DNA of 64,000 bases from Sipunculus nudus (taxonomy: Eukaryota; Annelida; Sipuncula; Golfingiida; Sipunculidae). Each line of letters begins with the position of its first letter. Position 1 is the stretch's first letter. A program made the position numbers and the translations under genes. The notes under the pieces were generated by a model. The model saw only the letters and a program-made list of their open reading frames with translations. It did no database searches and was not told the origin of the DNA. The stretch covers positions 21,749,508 through 21,813,507 of the forward strand of contig CM049313.1 in NCBI GenBank assembly GCA_026874595.1, given 5' to 3'. This document shows positions 50,243 through 61,649 of this stretch, piece after piece.

Positions 50243-50502
50243 GTAAGGGAATGCCGATAAGGTGTTTTCCTTGTTATATCCTACGTAAATGTAATCCCTA
50301 ATTAAATATACAATGGTTTAACTATTTCAACATTTTTATCATGTGAAATTACACTTTCATGAGTCCTTGTTAAGAAACCCGTCACTTAACATGAGATTAC
50401 ACACAGCGTCGCATTACATGCAAAATTTTTTTTAAATATAGCATATCTACAAGTCTGTTGATATAACATGGCAACATTTATGAATGATTCGCAGAAAAGC
50501 TT

Positions 50503-50550
50503 GACCACGTGCACGGGTATCACAATTTATTCTTATTTATTTTATTAGGT
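50503..50550 (+). repeat. 46-bp direct repeat flanking the 4.3-kb element (left)
   Basis: GACCACGTGCACGGGTATCA and the AT-rich text after it recur at 55047-55092 with a few changes. The two copies bracket both TA tracts and the element between them. Confidence 0.8.
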
Positions 50551-50553
50551 TTG

Positions 50554-50555
<2 letters not shown>

Positions 50556-50622
<67 letters not shown>
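50556..50622. repeat. (TA)n microsatellite at the left element end
   Basis: About 67 bases of TA directly followed by CAGTAGAACG. Confidence 0.95.
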
Positions 50623-50625
<3 letters not shown>

Positions 50626-51059
50626 TAGAACGCCTGCTAACGGCCACGCCTCAATAACGGTCAATACTGCCCTGTGATTTCAAAACACAGTATCTGCTTT
50701 CAGATGAAACTGAGAAAAACGCGTTTTTTCCATTTCGATTGAGCTTAATCTGTAAACAGAGTGCTTAGGCTTTATATTGCTTATTTATACCTAGGATGAA
50801 AGGTTTTAACTAATGATATTGAAACAGTTGAGAAAAGTGTTAATACAAGCGTTAATTTTTGCTGTTTTTATACTTACTGTCTTTTGATTTCAAATGTGTT
50901 TAAATGTCGGCGGAGACGTTTAAGAACAAAAGACAGTAGCTAACGCGAAAACTTTCACAATCACAATCACAGTGTATCACACTTTTTAAATTCTTTCCAA
51001 CTCTCACTCAAAAAATATAAAATATATAACAGGGTAAGTACAAATTTTATTTGAATTCA

Positions 51060-52240
51060 TAAAATTAAATAACAAGGCCTACAGGCCTTATGCGAACCTG
51101 TGCAAAGTTTGGGAGTATGAATGGAGGTCTATTTTTTAAATTTAATACTGATCCTCTTATGTCCTGCATATCTACCTTCGTCATTATGATTTCAGCAAAA
51201 TGGACGTTTCGGACCTGCACATTTCGGACCAGGACATTTTAAAACTAGGATGTATCAGTCAGGATATTTTGGATATGTTCTTTTTGCCAGGGAGGATTAT
51301 CGGGACAGATGAACTGAAAATTTGACAGCATGGTTTTGGAGAAGAACATTTTAAAATGTTTTTTAGCTTTTTCCCTAGAAAATCTAAGAAAATGCAGTTA
51401 GCCAAGAAATAAGCAAAATCCAATAGGATTAGATGACTAAATGTTTGCAAAAAAATTTCATGGTGCTAGCTCCTTCCCTTTTTGAGATAGCTATGATGCA
51501 CAATGGACGACGGACGACGGACATCGGACGACGCCACACCATCCACTAAGCACACAGATTAGCTAAAAAAGCAAACAACGTTTTATCAAATAGTTGAGTT
51601 GAGTTCTACAAGTTCTAATCTGGGCATTCTGCGTCTAGACGATGTGTCTAGACGTCTAGACATACTGTCTAGACACCAGGCAGAGCCAGGTCAGTATCAG
51701 CTTAACAGTGTCATCATAAAACAGTGTATAACTAGAAGAGTCTAAATTTACATTTTTGCTTGTAAAAAACAGATCAATGTAGGTGGCGCCACAAATAACT
51801 CAATTTCAGATGACTTATTTGGCAAACATTGGCATAAAATTTGGTGATGATATCTCCAGCCGTTTCTGAGATTTCAATTTTAGTGTGCTTATTTGAACAG
51901 ATGACTAAGTTCAACCTCCTGTAACTCGGCAAAAATCTCCGAACTGGAACCATTCGAACAAACTTGAGAGAGATTGTCCCAGGGATCATTTCTGTGAAAT
52001 ATTGAACAATTTGGCTGAATACTTTCGGGAGGAGAAGCTTTTTTTTATTTTTTTCCTATAAAATCTGAGTAAATGCAGTTAGAAAAAAAATAATCAAAAT
52101 CCGAGTTTTTCAGATGACTGATTATTTGCAAAAAAATTGGTGATGCTAGCTCCTGCGGTTTTGAGATAGCTATGGTTAAAGTACAAACGACGCACGACAG
52201 ACGACGGAGGACGACGCACCATCGCATAAGCTCACAGGTT
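51060..52240 (-). repeat. Inverted copy of the 35.7-37.6 kb repeat family
   Basis: Segments such as aggcctacaggcctt, gggagtatgaatggaggt, ggatatgttctttttgccag and the GTCTAGAC cluster match 37640-36500 read on the opposite strand. It is nested in the TA-flanked element. Confidence 0.85.
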
Positions 52241-52242
52241 CG

Positions 52243-52841
52243 CTAAAAACAACTGCTGAAAATTTTCAAAGTGCTATTGAAACGGTTGAGTTTCTGATCA
52301 TCGATCAGATCAGTTATATTATCAGCAGCTGTTAGGTTTTGCCAAAATCCCCGCCTGTTCTCCGGCATGACGGATGTAAGCTTTTGTAGGATGTTAGTCT
52401 TTTTTGATACAGCGATTCCTCTTGGAATCTTTGCCATACACGGAGGGTTTACCACTCTAAGGATTTCTTTAGAAAATCAAATTCTTGAAATTGACTAATG
52501 TCATGATCAGTTTTATAGTATAGCATCATGGACCCTCTACTGAAACGTGCAACTTTTATTTCTTGAAGCATCGGGCGGCCTATCTTCTTCAGCTTTGCTT
52601 GTGACTGACCCCCTTTCCAGTCCCTTATGTCTTCCGGCTCCATGCAAAGTGTTACCACCCGGCCTCCATTTGATCTGGATAGGACATCTGTGAAATCCTT
52701 AAAATCATACACATTCCCCCCTGGTTGGCGAGCCATTTCCTTTTCTACACCTGCATGAACTGCATCAGCACTCATAAAAGTGTGTCCTACTCCGAAGTAC
52801 TTTAGTGTGATATCTTCTGCAGCAGTCATGTCAGTGTTCAC
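52243..52841 (-). pseudogene. GHTFM-motif protein remnant of transposon type
   Basis: The frame from about 52841 gives GVGHTFMSADAVHAGVEKEM, NVYDFKDFTDVLSRSN and a KKIGRPMLQEIKVARFSRGS-like block. A one-base frameshift near 52455 then leads to KIPRGIAVSKKTNILQKL and MPENRRGFW. I recall this order (GH-FM-AD---H, VYDF-DF, RG---KK-DI--KL--LMP--RR-FW) from repetitive uncharacterised proteins in invertebrates that look transposase-derived; that is memory, not a search. The catalytic part expected upstream is missing. It lies inside the 4.3-kb element. Confidence 0.5.
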
Positions 52842-53304
52842 TATGTTTTTTCATGGTCCCCTTAACATGTCTCCACATGTCGTAATTTTGGTTGTGAAAT
52901 AGGAACAAAATTTCATTATTTTTGTTTTGGAGCTGTTGTGAATAAATTTTCAGAGAGACACTCCAAACAAATTAACCAAGGTATACATGAGAGCAATCGA
53001 TGACCAAAATTTGAATGAAATCGGATAATATTTAGGGAAGTTATCGCACGGAAACGAAAAACCCTGACGGACGGACAGAGAGACAGACAGATGGACAGAC
53101 AGACAAACCCAAATCAATGTCGTGTATATAGCGCAATCACACAGCAGGCAAAAATAATTTACTTTATAATTGCAGAGATACTGGCTAAATTGATTGAATT
53201 TCATGTAGAATATTTGAGGGTCCGTTTCAAATTTTGCCAGAACATCAGGAGGGTTCTGCTTATTTGCAGGAAAATATACTTACTGGTTGGACTGATATTT
53301 TACC

Positions 53305-53655
53305 ATGGCCTACTGCTGCTGCTTTCCTATGAACACCACAATGCTAGGGCAAGAACTACAACTAGTAATAGGCCTACTTATATTACTTCCATGCCTTGTC
53401 CTAATAAATATCACAATTATCAGTACAGTTGGGGAATTTATGACCTTCAGAATAGAGGCACCAAATTTAACTGTTAGAAGTCGAATGCTATTTCCCCTAT
53501 TATCACTCATTGTAACCATTAATTATTTTTTGCCGATACAGCATTACTTATACAAGCTAATGAACACACCTTGCCTCTTCAGTGAGAGTTCCAAAAAGGC
53601 TCTGCCCCTGCACAACATGTTGAAGTTCTCGATTAAACAAAAATGTGTATCTTGA
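53305..53655 (+). CDS. 116-codon ORF with two hydrophobic segments
   Basis: The ATG at 53305 sits in an ideal context (ttaccATGGcc). Residues about 19-43 (LVIGLLILLPCLVLINITII) and 61-78 (MLFPLLSLIVTINYFLPI) are hydrophobic. There are no homologues I recognise. It is in the 4.3-kb mobile element and could be chance. Confidence 0.25.
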   Translation: MAYCCCFPMNTTMLGQELQLVIGLLILLPCLVLINITIISTVGEFMTFRIEAPNLTVRSRMLFPLLSLIVTINYFLPIQHYLYKLMNTPCLFSESSKKALPLHNMLKFSIKQKCVS

Positions 53656-53774
53656 TCTTCTAAAACCAATAAACAAAACACAGCTTTCAGATCAATTCTA
53701 TGCTCAAGCTAACTCATAACACAGTAACTACTCATTTTGAATTCAGAACACAGTAACTTCTCATTTTGATTTCA

Positions 53775-53808
53775 TAACACAGTATCCACAAACAGATACT
53801 GTGTTTTA
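53775..53808. repeat. Perfect 11-bp hairpin and clustered CACAGTA motifs
   Basis: AACACAGTATC and its complement GATACTGTGTT flank an 8-base loop. Between 53680 and 53990 the CACAGTA core occurs at least seven times in both orientations, with matching copies near 50690 and 50925 at the other end of the element. Subterminal repeats like this often are transposase-binding sites. Confidence 0.7.
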
Positions 53809-54902
53809 ACTCAATCCACTGCCCAAATTTATAGTTACTGTGTCTCCCTCTAGTGAATATCTCAGGAACTACTTCGAGTTAATGAACAAAAACTATCAGA
53901 ATGATGGAAAATATGTTCAACATTCAGCAGCCACGCTTATCTCAGTTACTGTCTTTTGACCACTTACTGTGTTTTGATATCACAGGGCAGAATACGTCTA
54001 TAACGGTCAGATTTTCCTGTCCCGAATTTTCGACCGTTATTTTTCATAATCATTTTGTTGACTATTACGGTCACTCCTCTATTCCGTATTACGGCCAGGT
54101 CTCTCGGTCCCGCAGGCCGGGAAACGCCTCAATTACGGTCAGGGGCAGTGACTCCTTGACATGGGCTCAACAAATCGAGCGGCCACTTCTGATCTTAATA
54201 TCATTACACGAGTGTCCGCTCTCACATATTCCTGTCTGTTAATGAGTGCCTGGATAAAGGTAACCACTCGACCGTGACTGAGTTGTTTGAAACGTAGCCA
54301 TGGTCGTACACCCCCCCTCAGCACAATACTAAGGCATATGTTCCAACCTGCGTGTATATTTGGGAATCAGTCGTGCGAGCCGGATCTTAATTATAGTGTT
54401 TGTCATTTAATTAACGAATGACAAGTAGCGGGTCCCGAAGATTATGTCATAAGAAAAAAAAACGTTAGGTTAACTGTGCATCTTTAAACTTTCTTTTATA
54501 TCCTTGTGAACGCGTACATCAAACGAAAACAGTGCGGCAAACATTGCAAATTTACTCATACATGAATAATTATGAATGCAAAATAAATATTGTTACATGT
54601 ATAAAATGTTACGCATACTCTGTCCCAATCACCAAGAAAGAACGTGAAGGTAGATCTAATCAGGAAGAGTGACGGAAAAAGCAGCCGACACCTAGCAGAA
54701 ATATTTTTTTTTTCTTTTATTGATAACAGTAGTTATACTTATACCGTGTATAAACGTTTATTTTGTTGAACGTAAAAAAGATTTGAACTTGGTTTCGTGT
54801 TACATTTCAACCCTCCTATCCTTGTCAAGTCCTGTATAACGGCCACTCCTGTATTAAGGCCACTTTCTTCCAGTCCCGACGGTGACCGTAATACTAACGT
54901 TC

Positions 54903-54905
<3 letters not shown>

Positions 54906-54966
<61 letters not shown>
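54906..54966. repeat. (TA)n microsatellite at the right element end
   Basis: About 61 bases of TA directly after CGTTCTACTA. Confidence 0.95.
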
Positions 54967-54969
<3 letters not shown>

Positions 54970-55283
54970 TGGGAAAAATATACTTATTAAGATATAAAAT
55001 TAATATAATATATATATTTTTATATTTCTTCGGGAGAAAAAAACAAGACCACGTGCACGGGTATCACAATTCATTTCTATTTATTTGATTATGTGTGTTG
55101 CCCCGTACCACCCTTGCCAAGTATGCTTTGGCGAATGAAGGAGAGGGTATTCTGTATGCGCATAGAGTTTAGCAGTCGACATTCAGGGAAAATACTATAC
55201 TTCATTTTAAACAATTTTTCTCTGTTTAATTAAAATCATCTCTCCCTGATAATCTTGTTTCTGTTATAATCGTTACATGTTAG

Positions 55284-58200
55284 GGTGTGAATTTCATCTA
55301 CACTCTTCCTGGACGGAAGTATGGTACGTCACGTGACACGGTCTTGCTGCTTGGCGCCCATTATGACACTGTGCCGGGAACTCCAGGTAGAACAATCACA
55401 TCCAAGATGTGAAAAACATATCCTTTGTAATGTGCTTATATCATTTACAGTATTTTCAAGAACTTTAGCATATTATATTTTCTAGGCAAGCAGGCAAACT
55501 TCAACGTTTTATGTCTCGACCAGTTAAAAATCGACCATCACATCATATTATTTTTGTTTCTGCAGAGTTTGTTTTTCGAGTCCGCAGAAAAATATTTCTT
55601 TTGGCGTGGCCTAACATAATATTTTGTCACGACCATTATGCTTATTAATAGAATTGAGGAACTGCATAACACAATTGTCATGGCGCTTATGTATACTACT
55701 GAGTTCGCACAACTCCTTTGGCGATGATTAATTATATTTATTGCAGGCGTTAATGACAACGGGTCTGGGATGGCCGCCCTCCTTGAAGCCATGTATGTGC
55801 TCAGTGGTGCCGCCTGCCAGAGACACCGCACATTAGTATTTGTGGCATTTGATTTCGAGGAATATGTGAGTAAACATGGCTAGTCCTGTTCTGGTTTTAA
55901 ATGTGATGAAGTGTAACTGGAGTGTCTGTCTGTATCTCACTTAAGTACATATATTATTTTGATAATATACTAAATGTACTATCAGTATATAACTTGATAT
56001 ACTGGTAGTATATGAAATTATGATATTAGACAGTAAATGTCCAAGCAGACCTTCCACGTAAGATCAAAATTCAGTTTTCCTCTGCTGACGTCATTCTTTG
56101 TAATTTTTAATATTACCTTTCACCAAATCTATATCTCCTCTGTATTCGTTAATGGCATTTTGTGATATGCTGAATCCCTGTTCTTGTTCTTTTGAAACCG
56201 AGGAGGTGTACAAGGGCAGCTGCTTCGTTGATAAATTAGAATTGACCTGAAATTTCGTGCGGATAATCTTAATTTAATGTACAATTGAGGGCGCGGTCAC
56301 TTCCAAAGCGTTTCTCCGGTTACTACATGCAGGGATGTTCCGGTCCTAACTGCTACCAGACTGTCTCTCCTTTCCTGTCGTTTTACGTGCCCTTATGCTG
56401 TTAAACCTGACCTCTTAAGGAAAAAAAAAAAAAAAAGAAACATAGGGTTCTCAGGCACCGCGCGCGTCAATTTTAACCAACCGACCCCCCCCCCCCCCCC
56501 CCGCCCCCTCGGCATTAAGCTTCAACCGCTCGGCCATTTCTTTCAATAAGATAAAATATTACATACTTTATAATATTTCCTTTATTATGTAGAGTTTTTA
56601 CCTGTTAAGCAAAATAATTTGTTATTACCATGCTTTTCCCTGATCATTTGACATTTTTATCGAATCATACAAAAAAGGTATGATTTCTGAAAATAGTGCC
56701 TGAGAACCCAACCTTTTTTGGCCTTATGGGGGGCACAATAAATCGCAGACACCCAAATAGCAGGGGGTTCGATAAAGGGGGATGAGGATATGTACCCCCC
56801 CCCCCCCCCCCCCAGGTCTTTTATAAGCAAGCGGGAGTGGGTATAATAGACCTTTTCCATTGCACTCGCGACACCTGTCGGCGATATTTAACATCTATGG
56901 TTCGGGGTTGTACACGTGTGCGAGTTTCAAAGTCGGAAGCAGTTGTGCTTTGGGCCCTGTTGAATTCAATTGACTCAATCCGAGTATTACCCAATTAATT
57001 GATTGACCTTAGCCCACCAAAAAACAACAAAAGTATGTTGCAATATAAATTAAAACAAGGAGGGGGCCTTATTTTATCTTATATTGAACTAATGTTATAG
57101 CCAATTTTTGATGCGGGGTCGACCAGGTGCTGTTTAAAATTAATGTGAAAAAGCTCGTCTTATAGGCTTTGCATATTATAGGCCTAATACAAGTGAAAAA
57201 AAGGTGCACATATACACAGACTACTGGTGAAACTGACATGTATCAAGACAGACGCAGGTTGCTTACTGAATTGGTAGCGTCCGTGAGAACCTGAACGAAA
57301 CAACATGTTCATGAAGAAAAGCTGTTTTTACATCTGACAATCAATTGTGAGTGTATTCAAAAACAATGAAGTTAACTAGGCTGCTCAAAAGTAGAGAAGA
57401 CGTTCACGAACTTTTTATTCATGAAATATGAATGCCCCATATATACCCAGTTAGCACAGAATAGTTCGCACAGAAAGTGTTCATAAAATGTTAAAAAAAC
57501 ATGGTTATAAAATGTTTCAAACTCTTTTCCAAGTAAATGATCCCCTGTACATAGTTTGCCGGAAAATATGTAATTTTTTTTCAATTGCATTTAAGTTTTA
57601 CATTTTAAAAATTTCTTATAAAAAAAATGCATAACATTCTAAGAAAATAATCAAAATATTTCTTTCATAAATACATTATTTTGACAGAGCTGTAAATATA
57701 ATGAATACTAAAGATACACTTCCCATATATAGATTTATATTTTTCAACAATAAATTAAAGTTTTAACGAATTTGTCACATTTTAAAAATTCTAAGCTATG
57801 AAATTTTAGATTTTGTTTTTAATTTTTTTATTGGTCCGTTTAGACATCTGTGAAACTTATCGAAAATGTTTGTAAAATGTTTTATGCTGCGTGGGTATAT
57901 TTTCACGTTTACTTAACAATTTCAGTAAACCAATATCATTAACAAAAGTGTAACGTTACAATGCTGTGTCACTGGGGTATACTTGCATTCTGCTTACTAT
58001 TTATTGGTCACCTGAACACTAAGGACTAAAATGAACAAGATATCCTCGTCACCACTGCATATATACACTTCTGGTCAAATGTTGCCTGCATGGGGGTCAG
58101 TTGACCCGAACCCAATATAGACGACAGCGCAAACGCACGCAGTGCGCATGCTCGTGGAAAAGGTCTATTGTAATGAACCCCCCCCCCCCCTTGTTCAGAA

Positions 58201-58335
58201 ATTACTTATATTGGAAATAAATGAAATGAAAAATTAAATTGATAAACCTTGGTTCCATACCTGTTTTATGACTGATGGAGCGGCGTTAACAGATTAGTCA
58301 TTTTATTTGAATGACCTTAGCCATACATCATAATC

Positions 58336-58418
<83 letters not shown>

Positions 58419-59425
58419 CAAAAGCTAAATTTAGATTAGTTAAATTAGTTCTAGAAAAACTCCAACTTAAATGGAACTGTTCGTGGACCTTATTTTAGGG
58501 GCGACAGTGGGAGATGTACGCTCTTTACACAGTGCTTTACCTATAGGCCTACTATCGTTGCGCTGCTTGTTCTGACCTCGTATCCTGAATCTCTACACCA
58601 GAGGGGAGCACTGTATTTTGGATCAATCAGATGAGACCCTGTGCTGGATGACAAAACGGTTTAACAGCCAAGCGAAGAATTCACGGAGCTTATGTTGTTC
58701 ATTTCGTTTTGAGTGACAGCTCATCGACCCGGCAACCGTTTGAACAGGCCACAGGCTCAGTGAGAATGGCCCGCACGTGGTTTCTGGGCGGAGCCTGATG
58801 CCTGTCGAGTGTTCGATGACTGACATTTGGTTGCCTGCTAGTCACATCAGCAGTTTTTTTTCAGCAGACAGGACACCTGGTGTTAAAGTGCATCATAAAC
58901 GGTCAAAGCAGGCAGCGGGAAAAACAGTAGCTTCTTTAGAAGCGCATGATTTCCGCTGCCTCAGATGTAAGGGAGATGCCCGTTTTAAAAGGATGGAGGA
59001 CAAAGTACCTTTAGCTCCCCTTACATTTTAGATAACATTATAAGATAATGCTGTCAATCAGTGTATAGTTTCGTCACAGTTTCGTCAATCTTCTTTCAAG
59101 TATGCATCTCATTTTGAGAAGATTTAGGATATTGCTTTGTTTGGTGAATTGTGTTAAAATTGGTACCTTTTTGTCATGTTGTCATGTAGATTATTGGTAA
59201 TAAAGTACGGAAATTATGCAACTTTTTTTGTATGATAAAAATATATTTCTTATATGTGGTAGGAGTAAATAATTTTGGGTATTCTGGGAGAGGGATTTCA
59301 TCCTGTTGTCATAATAGGTGTAAGGGGGGCGGGGTGTCTGGATGTTTAGTGTGGGTGGTCTGATCTCAAGCCGTGTATTGTGTGTGTGGGGGGGGGGGGG
59401 GAGGGGGGGGGCTTCATTTTGGTAC

Positions 59426-59506
<81 letters not shown>

Positions 59507-59813
59507 TCCCGCAAGCAAGGCCCTTAAATCAAATGTCTTCGGCAAAGTTTTGAGATTCAATGTCAAAGGTAAAATAAGAAAAAACACGGTGCATAAGATG
59601 TATAGTAATCTATCTGATTGAAAATAGCTGAAGTAACATTGTTTCATTTCCTTCAAGCACTTAACCGGAAGCCATGGGTTTGTAAATGAATACCTGGAAA
59701 CAGAAATCCTAAAGAAGTCCAATGGTCTTTTTGAAGGAGCTGTTGTCTTGGAAACGATGTTACAGTACAACGACACTCCGGGATCACAAGGACTTCCAAT
59801 TGGGACTACACAT
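55284..59813 (+). CDS. M28-family zinc metallopeptidase, partial gene (three exons)
   Basis: Three exons join in frame. Exon a (55284-55386, ends phase 1) gives LLLGAHYDTVPGTP, with the first zinc-binding histidine. Exon b (55747-55865, ends phase 0) gives GVNDNGSGMAALLEA and VFVAFDFEEY: the bridging aspartate, then the catalytic and zinc-binding glutamates. Exon c (59658-59813, phase 0 both ends) gives HLTGSHGFVNEYL and LQYNDTPGSQGLP. M28 enzymes are aminopeptidases or carboxypeptidases using two zinc ions, usually secreted or vesicular. The conserved residues seen are intact, with no stops, and splice sites are canonical (GTAGAA, GTGAGT, GTAAGT donors). The N-terminal exon(s), including any signal peptide, and the later aspartate and histidine ligands are not found; the gene probably extends past the window or was disrupted upstream by the 4.3-kb element. 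Confidence 0.85.
58338..58416. repeat. (TA)n microsatellite
   Basis: About 79 bases of TA. Confidence 0.95.
59430..59505. repeat. (TA)n microsatellite
   Basis: Two TA tracts separated by a TGTA interruption, after a G-rich stretch (59387-59410). It gives rise to artefactual Y/I-rich frames on both strands. Confidence 0.95.
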
Positions 59814-60529
59814 GTAAGTTACTTTTTGCCCCTCAAGCTGTGTTTTCATAGTCCCGTATATACACCATGATACAAAAGGTGTTTTTACATGTACGCGTAT
59901 ATGGACCAATCAGGGCTTCCGTTAAAAATTAGGTATGATGGAGTGGCGTTATTTACGCAGACCCATTGCCTGAAAATATTCAGTCGAAAGAAATCATTTG
60001 ACCTTAGACTTTTTTTTATTTAAAATAAGCTACTCATCCCCCTTTTTTTGAGTATATTTTCTGGCTTGCTCTGCGTAAATGTTTATAACCGTATATGGAC
60101 AATACCTTACAAGTAAAAGGATGAATGTATGATCTACAAGCTGTTATTAACACGGTACATGCGCTACTGTTGACTTGCACCAACACCATGTAACAAATAA
60201 TGGTTATTAGCCCTGCCGTGGCTTGAGTGTATTTACATTTACTACTAAAATGCTTATATTAAAACTTCACTGTCAACCTTCAGCGGACGCTACAGCTATA
60301 TTGAAAAACTAGATGTGTCGGAACGACACGAATGCCCCCGCCTGGGGCAAATTAGAAACATTTGTTAAATTTTGCAAATTTTTTTAAGTTCAGGAGGTGT
60401 TGTATGGTCAAAAGTAGGTCAACAAGGGCAAAATGCAAACTCGATCTGTAAGGCCAAAATAAAAAAAAAGTATGGTTCTCAGGCACTTTTTTTCAGAAAA
60501 TCAATGTGGGCGGGCGGTTTTTAGCTCAG

Positions 60530-60745
60530 CTGACTTTCAGTCATGCTGGGCTATAGCGATGGGTCTTTGTCCGTCGTCCTTCCGTCTGTCCGTCCGGCCG
60601 GCCGTCCGTCCGTTAGCAGGGCACAAATCGTAACCGTAGGGGCTAGGGCCATGAACCCTATGCAGTCTTAGACGTTATAAAAAGATCTCCTTGCAAACCT
60701 GAAATTAGGTCACTGTGACCTATATTCTCGAAGTTATGGGGTGTG
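60530..60745 (+). repeat. Dispersed cgtccg repeat copy
   Basis: Starts agctcagctgactttcagtc, continues through gtccgtccgtccg, gcacaaatcgtaaccgtagg, aacctgaaattaggtcact and gacctatattctcg. Same family as 8440-9420. Confidence 0.85.
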
Positions 60746-60769
60746 TTTGCATCCCCCAGAAATAATTCT

Positions 60770-61640
60770 TTGAGACAAAATTTTCATCCCAAACCTTCCA
60801 TCTTTCACATACAGCTCACCTACCAACAGGGGAAGAAACATAATTTTTTTTAGGTCAAAAGGTCCAAGGTCAAGGTCACAGGAGCCTCTTCTTTGAAAAG
60901 CCTGTGGATGCATTTTAAGCAAACCCTTTCATCCCAATTCTTTGATCTTTCACATATAGCTCACCTACTAAGTTGGAGAAGAATCCTATAGATTTTGAGG
61001 TCACAAGGTCAAAGGTCAGGGTCACAGGATCCACTTCTTTGAAAAGGTTGTGGACACATTTCAAGCTAGACTTTTCATTCCAAACTTTTCAGCACTGATA
61101 TGGCTTCTCTGCCAACAGGGGAAAAGACCTGTTGATTTTGAGGTCAAAGGTCAAGTTCACAGCACCCACTTCTTGCATGGAGTAATTTTCAGGCAAACTT
61201 TTCAATCTGTACCTTCCATCTGTCATATATGGCTTACCTACCAATAAGGGAAGAAGCCTATTGATGTTGAGGTCAAAAAGTCAAAGGTCAAGGTCACAAT
61301 ATTTAATTGTTCTAAATGCTTGTTAGCATATTTCAAGTGTAATTGTTCAACCCAAACCTTCAGTCTTTCACATATGCCACATCTATGCATCACTCAGTTT
61401 GACTCAAACTTCATATTTATGGGTCTTTTTGCTTGAATAAATAACTTATTGATTTTGGGGTCAGCTGGTCAGCAGGTTAAAGGTTGCAGGTCAAAGTTAT
61501 TCACCCATTGGTTGCCAAGTAATTACACCAGATTTAAGTAGTTAGTAGTTACCCATCATTTAGAAAAAATCCAGTTGATATGTGGGCAAAAGGCCAAGGT
61601 CATAGGTCAGTGATGTTCACAATTACTTATTTTATAGGTC
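60770..61640 (+). repeat. Tandem repeat with nuclear-receptor-like half-sites, period about 125 bp
   Basis: Five to six units of the form cttccatctttcacatat-gctcacctacca, acaggggaagaa, ttgattttgaggtcaaaggtcaaggtcac. AGGTCAAAGGTCA (a perfect DR1) occurs at 61006-61018 and 61141-61153, and TCAAGGTCA monomer-type sites occur in several units. A 33-bp segment is also duplicated near 61605-61665. Confidence 0.85.
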
Positions 61641-61649
61641 AGTGATGTT

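Larger units (their letters stand above)
50623..54907. mobile_element. 4.3-kb TA-flanked inverted-repeat element
   Basis: CAGTAGAACGCCTGCTAACG at the left end and the complement TAGTAGAACGTTAGTATTAC at the right end are terminal inverted repeats, each abutting a (TA)n tract. Subterminal taacggtc/gaccgtta motifs and ccctgtgat-tcaaaacacag (50668 and, inverted, 53967) extend the symmetry. CAGTAGAAC ends with TA targets fit the pogo branch of Tc1/mariner. The interior holds a nested inverted repeat-family copy (51060-52240), a GHTFM-motif gene remnant and a 116-codon ORF; no pogo transposase was seen, so it is probably non-autonomous or composite. Confidence 0.65.
55866..59657 (+). other. M28 gene intron (3.8 kb) with repeats
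   Basis: Between the GTGAGT donor and the TTCAAG acceptor. It contains C/G homopolymers (56486, 56795, 58177, 59390), (TA)n at 58338-58416 and 59430-59505, and unassigned frames near 58620-59030. No other gene is supported. Confidence 0.6.

Noticed and set aside
53950-54130. Second right end of the TA-flanked element
   Set aside because: taacggtc-type motifs cluster here, but without a CAGTAGAACG terminus; better explained as subterminal repeats or an internal deletion derivative.
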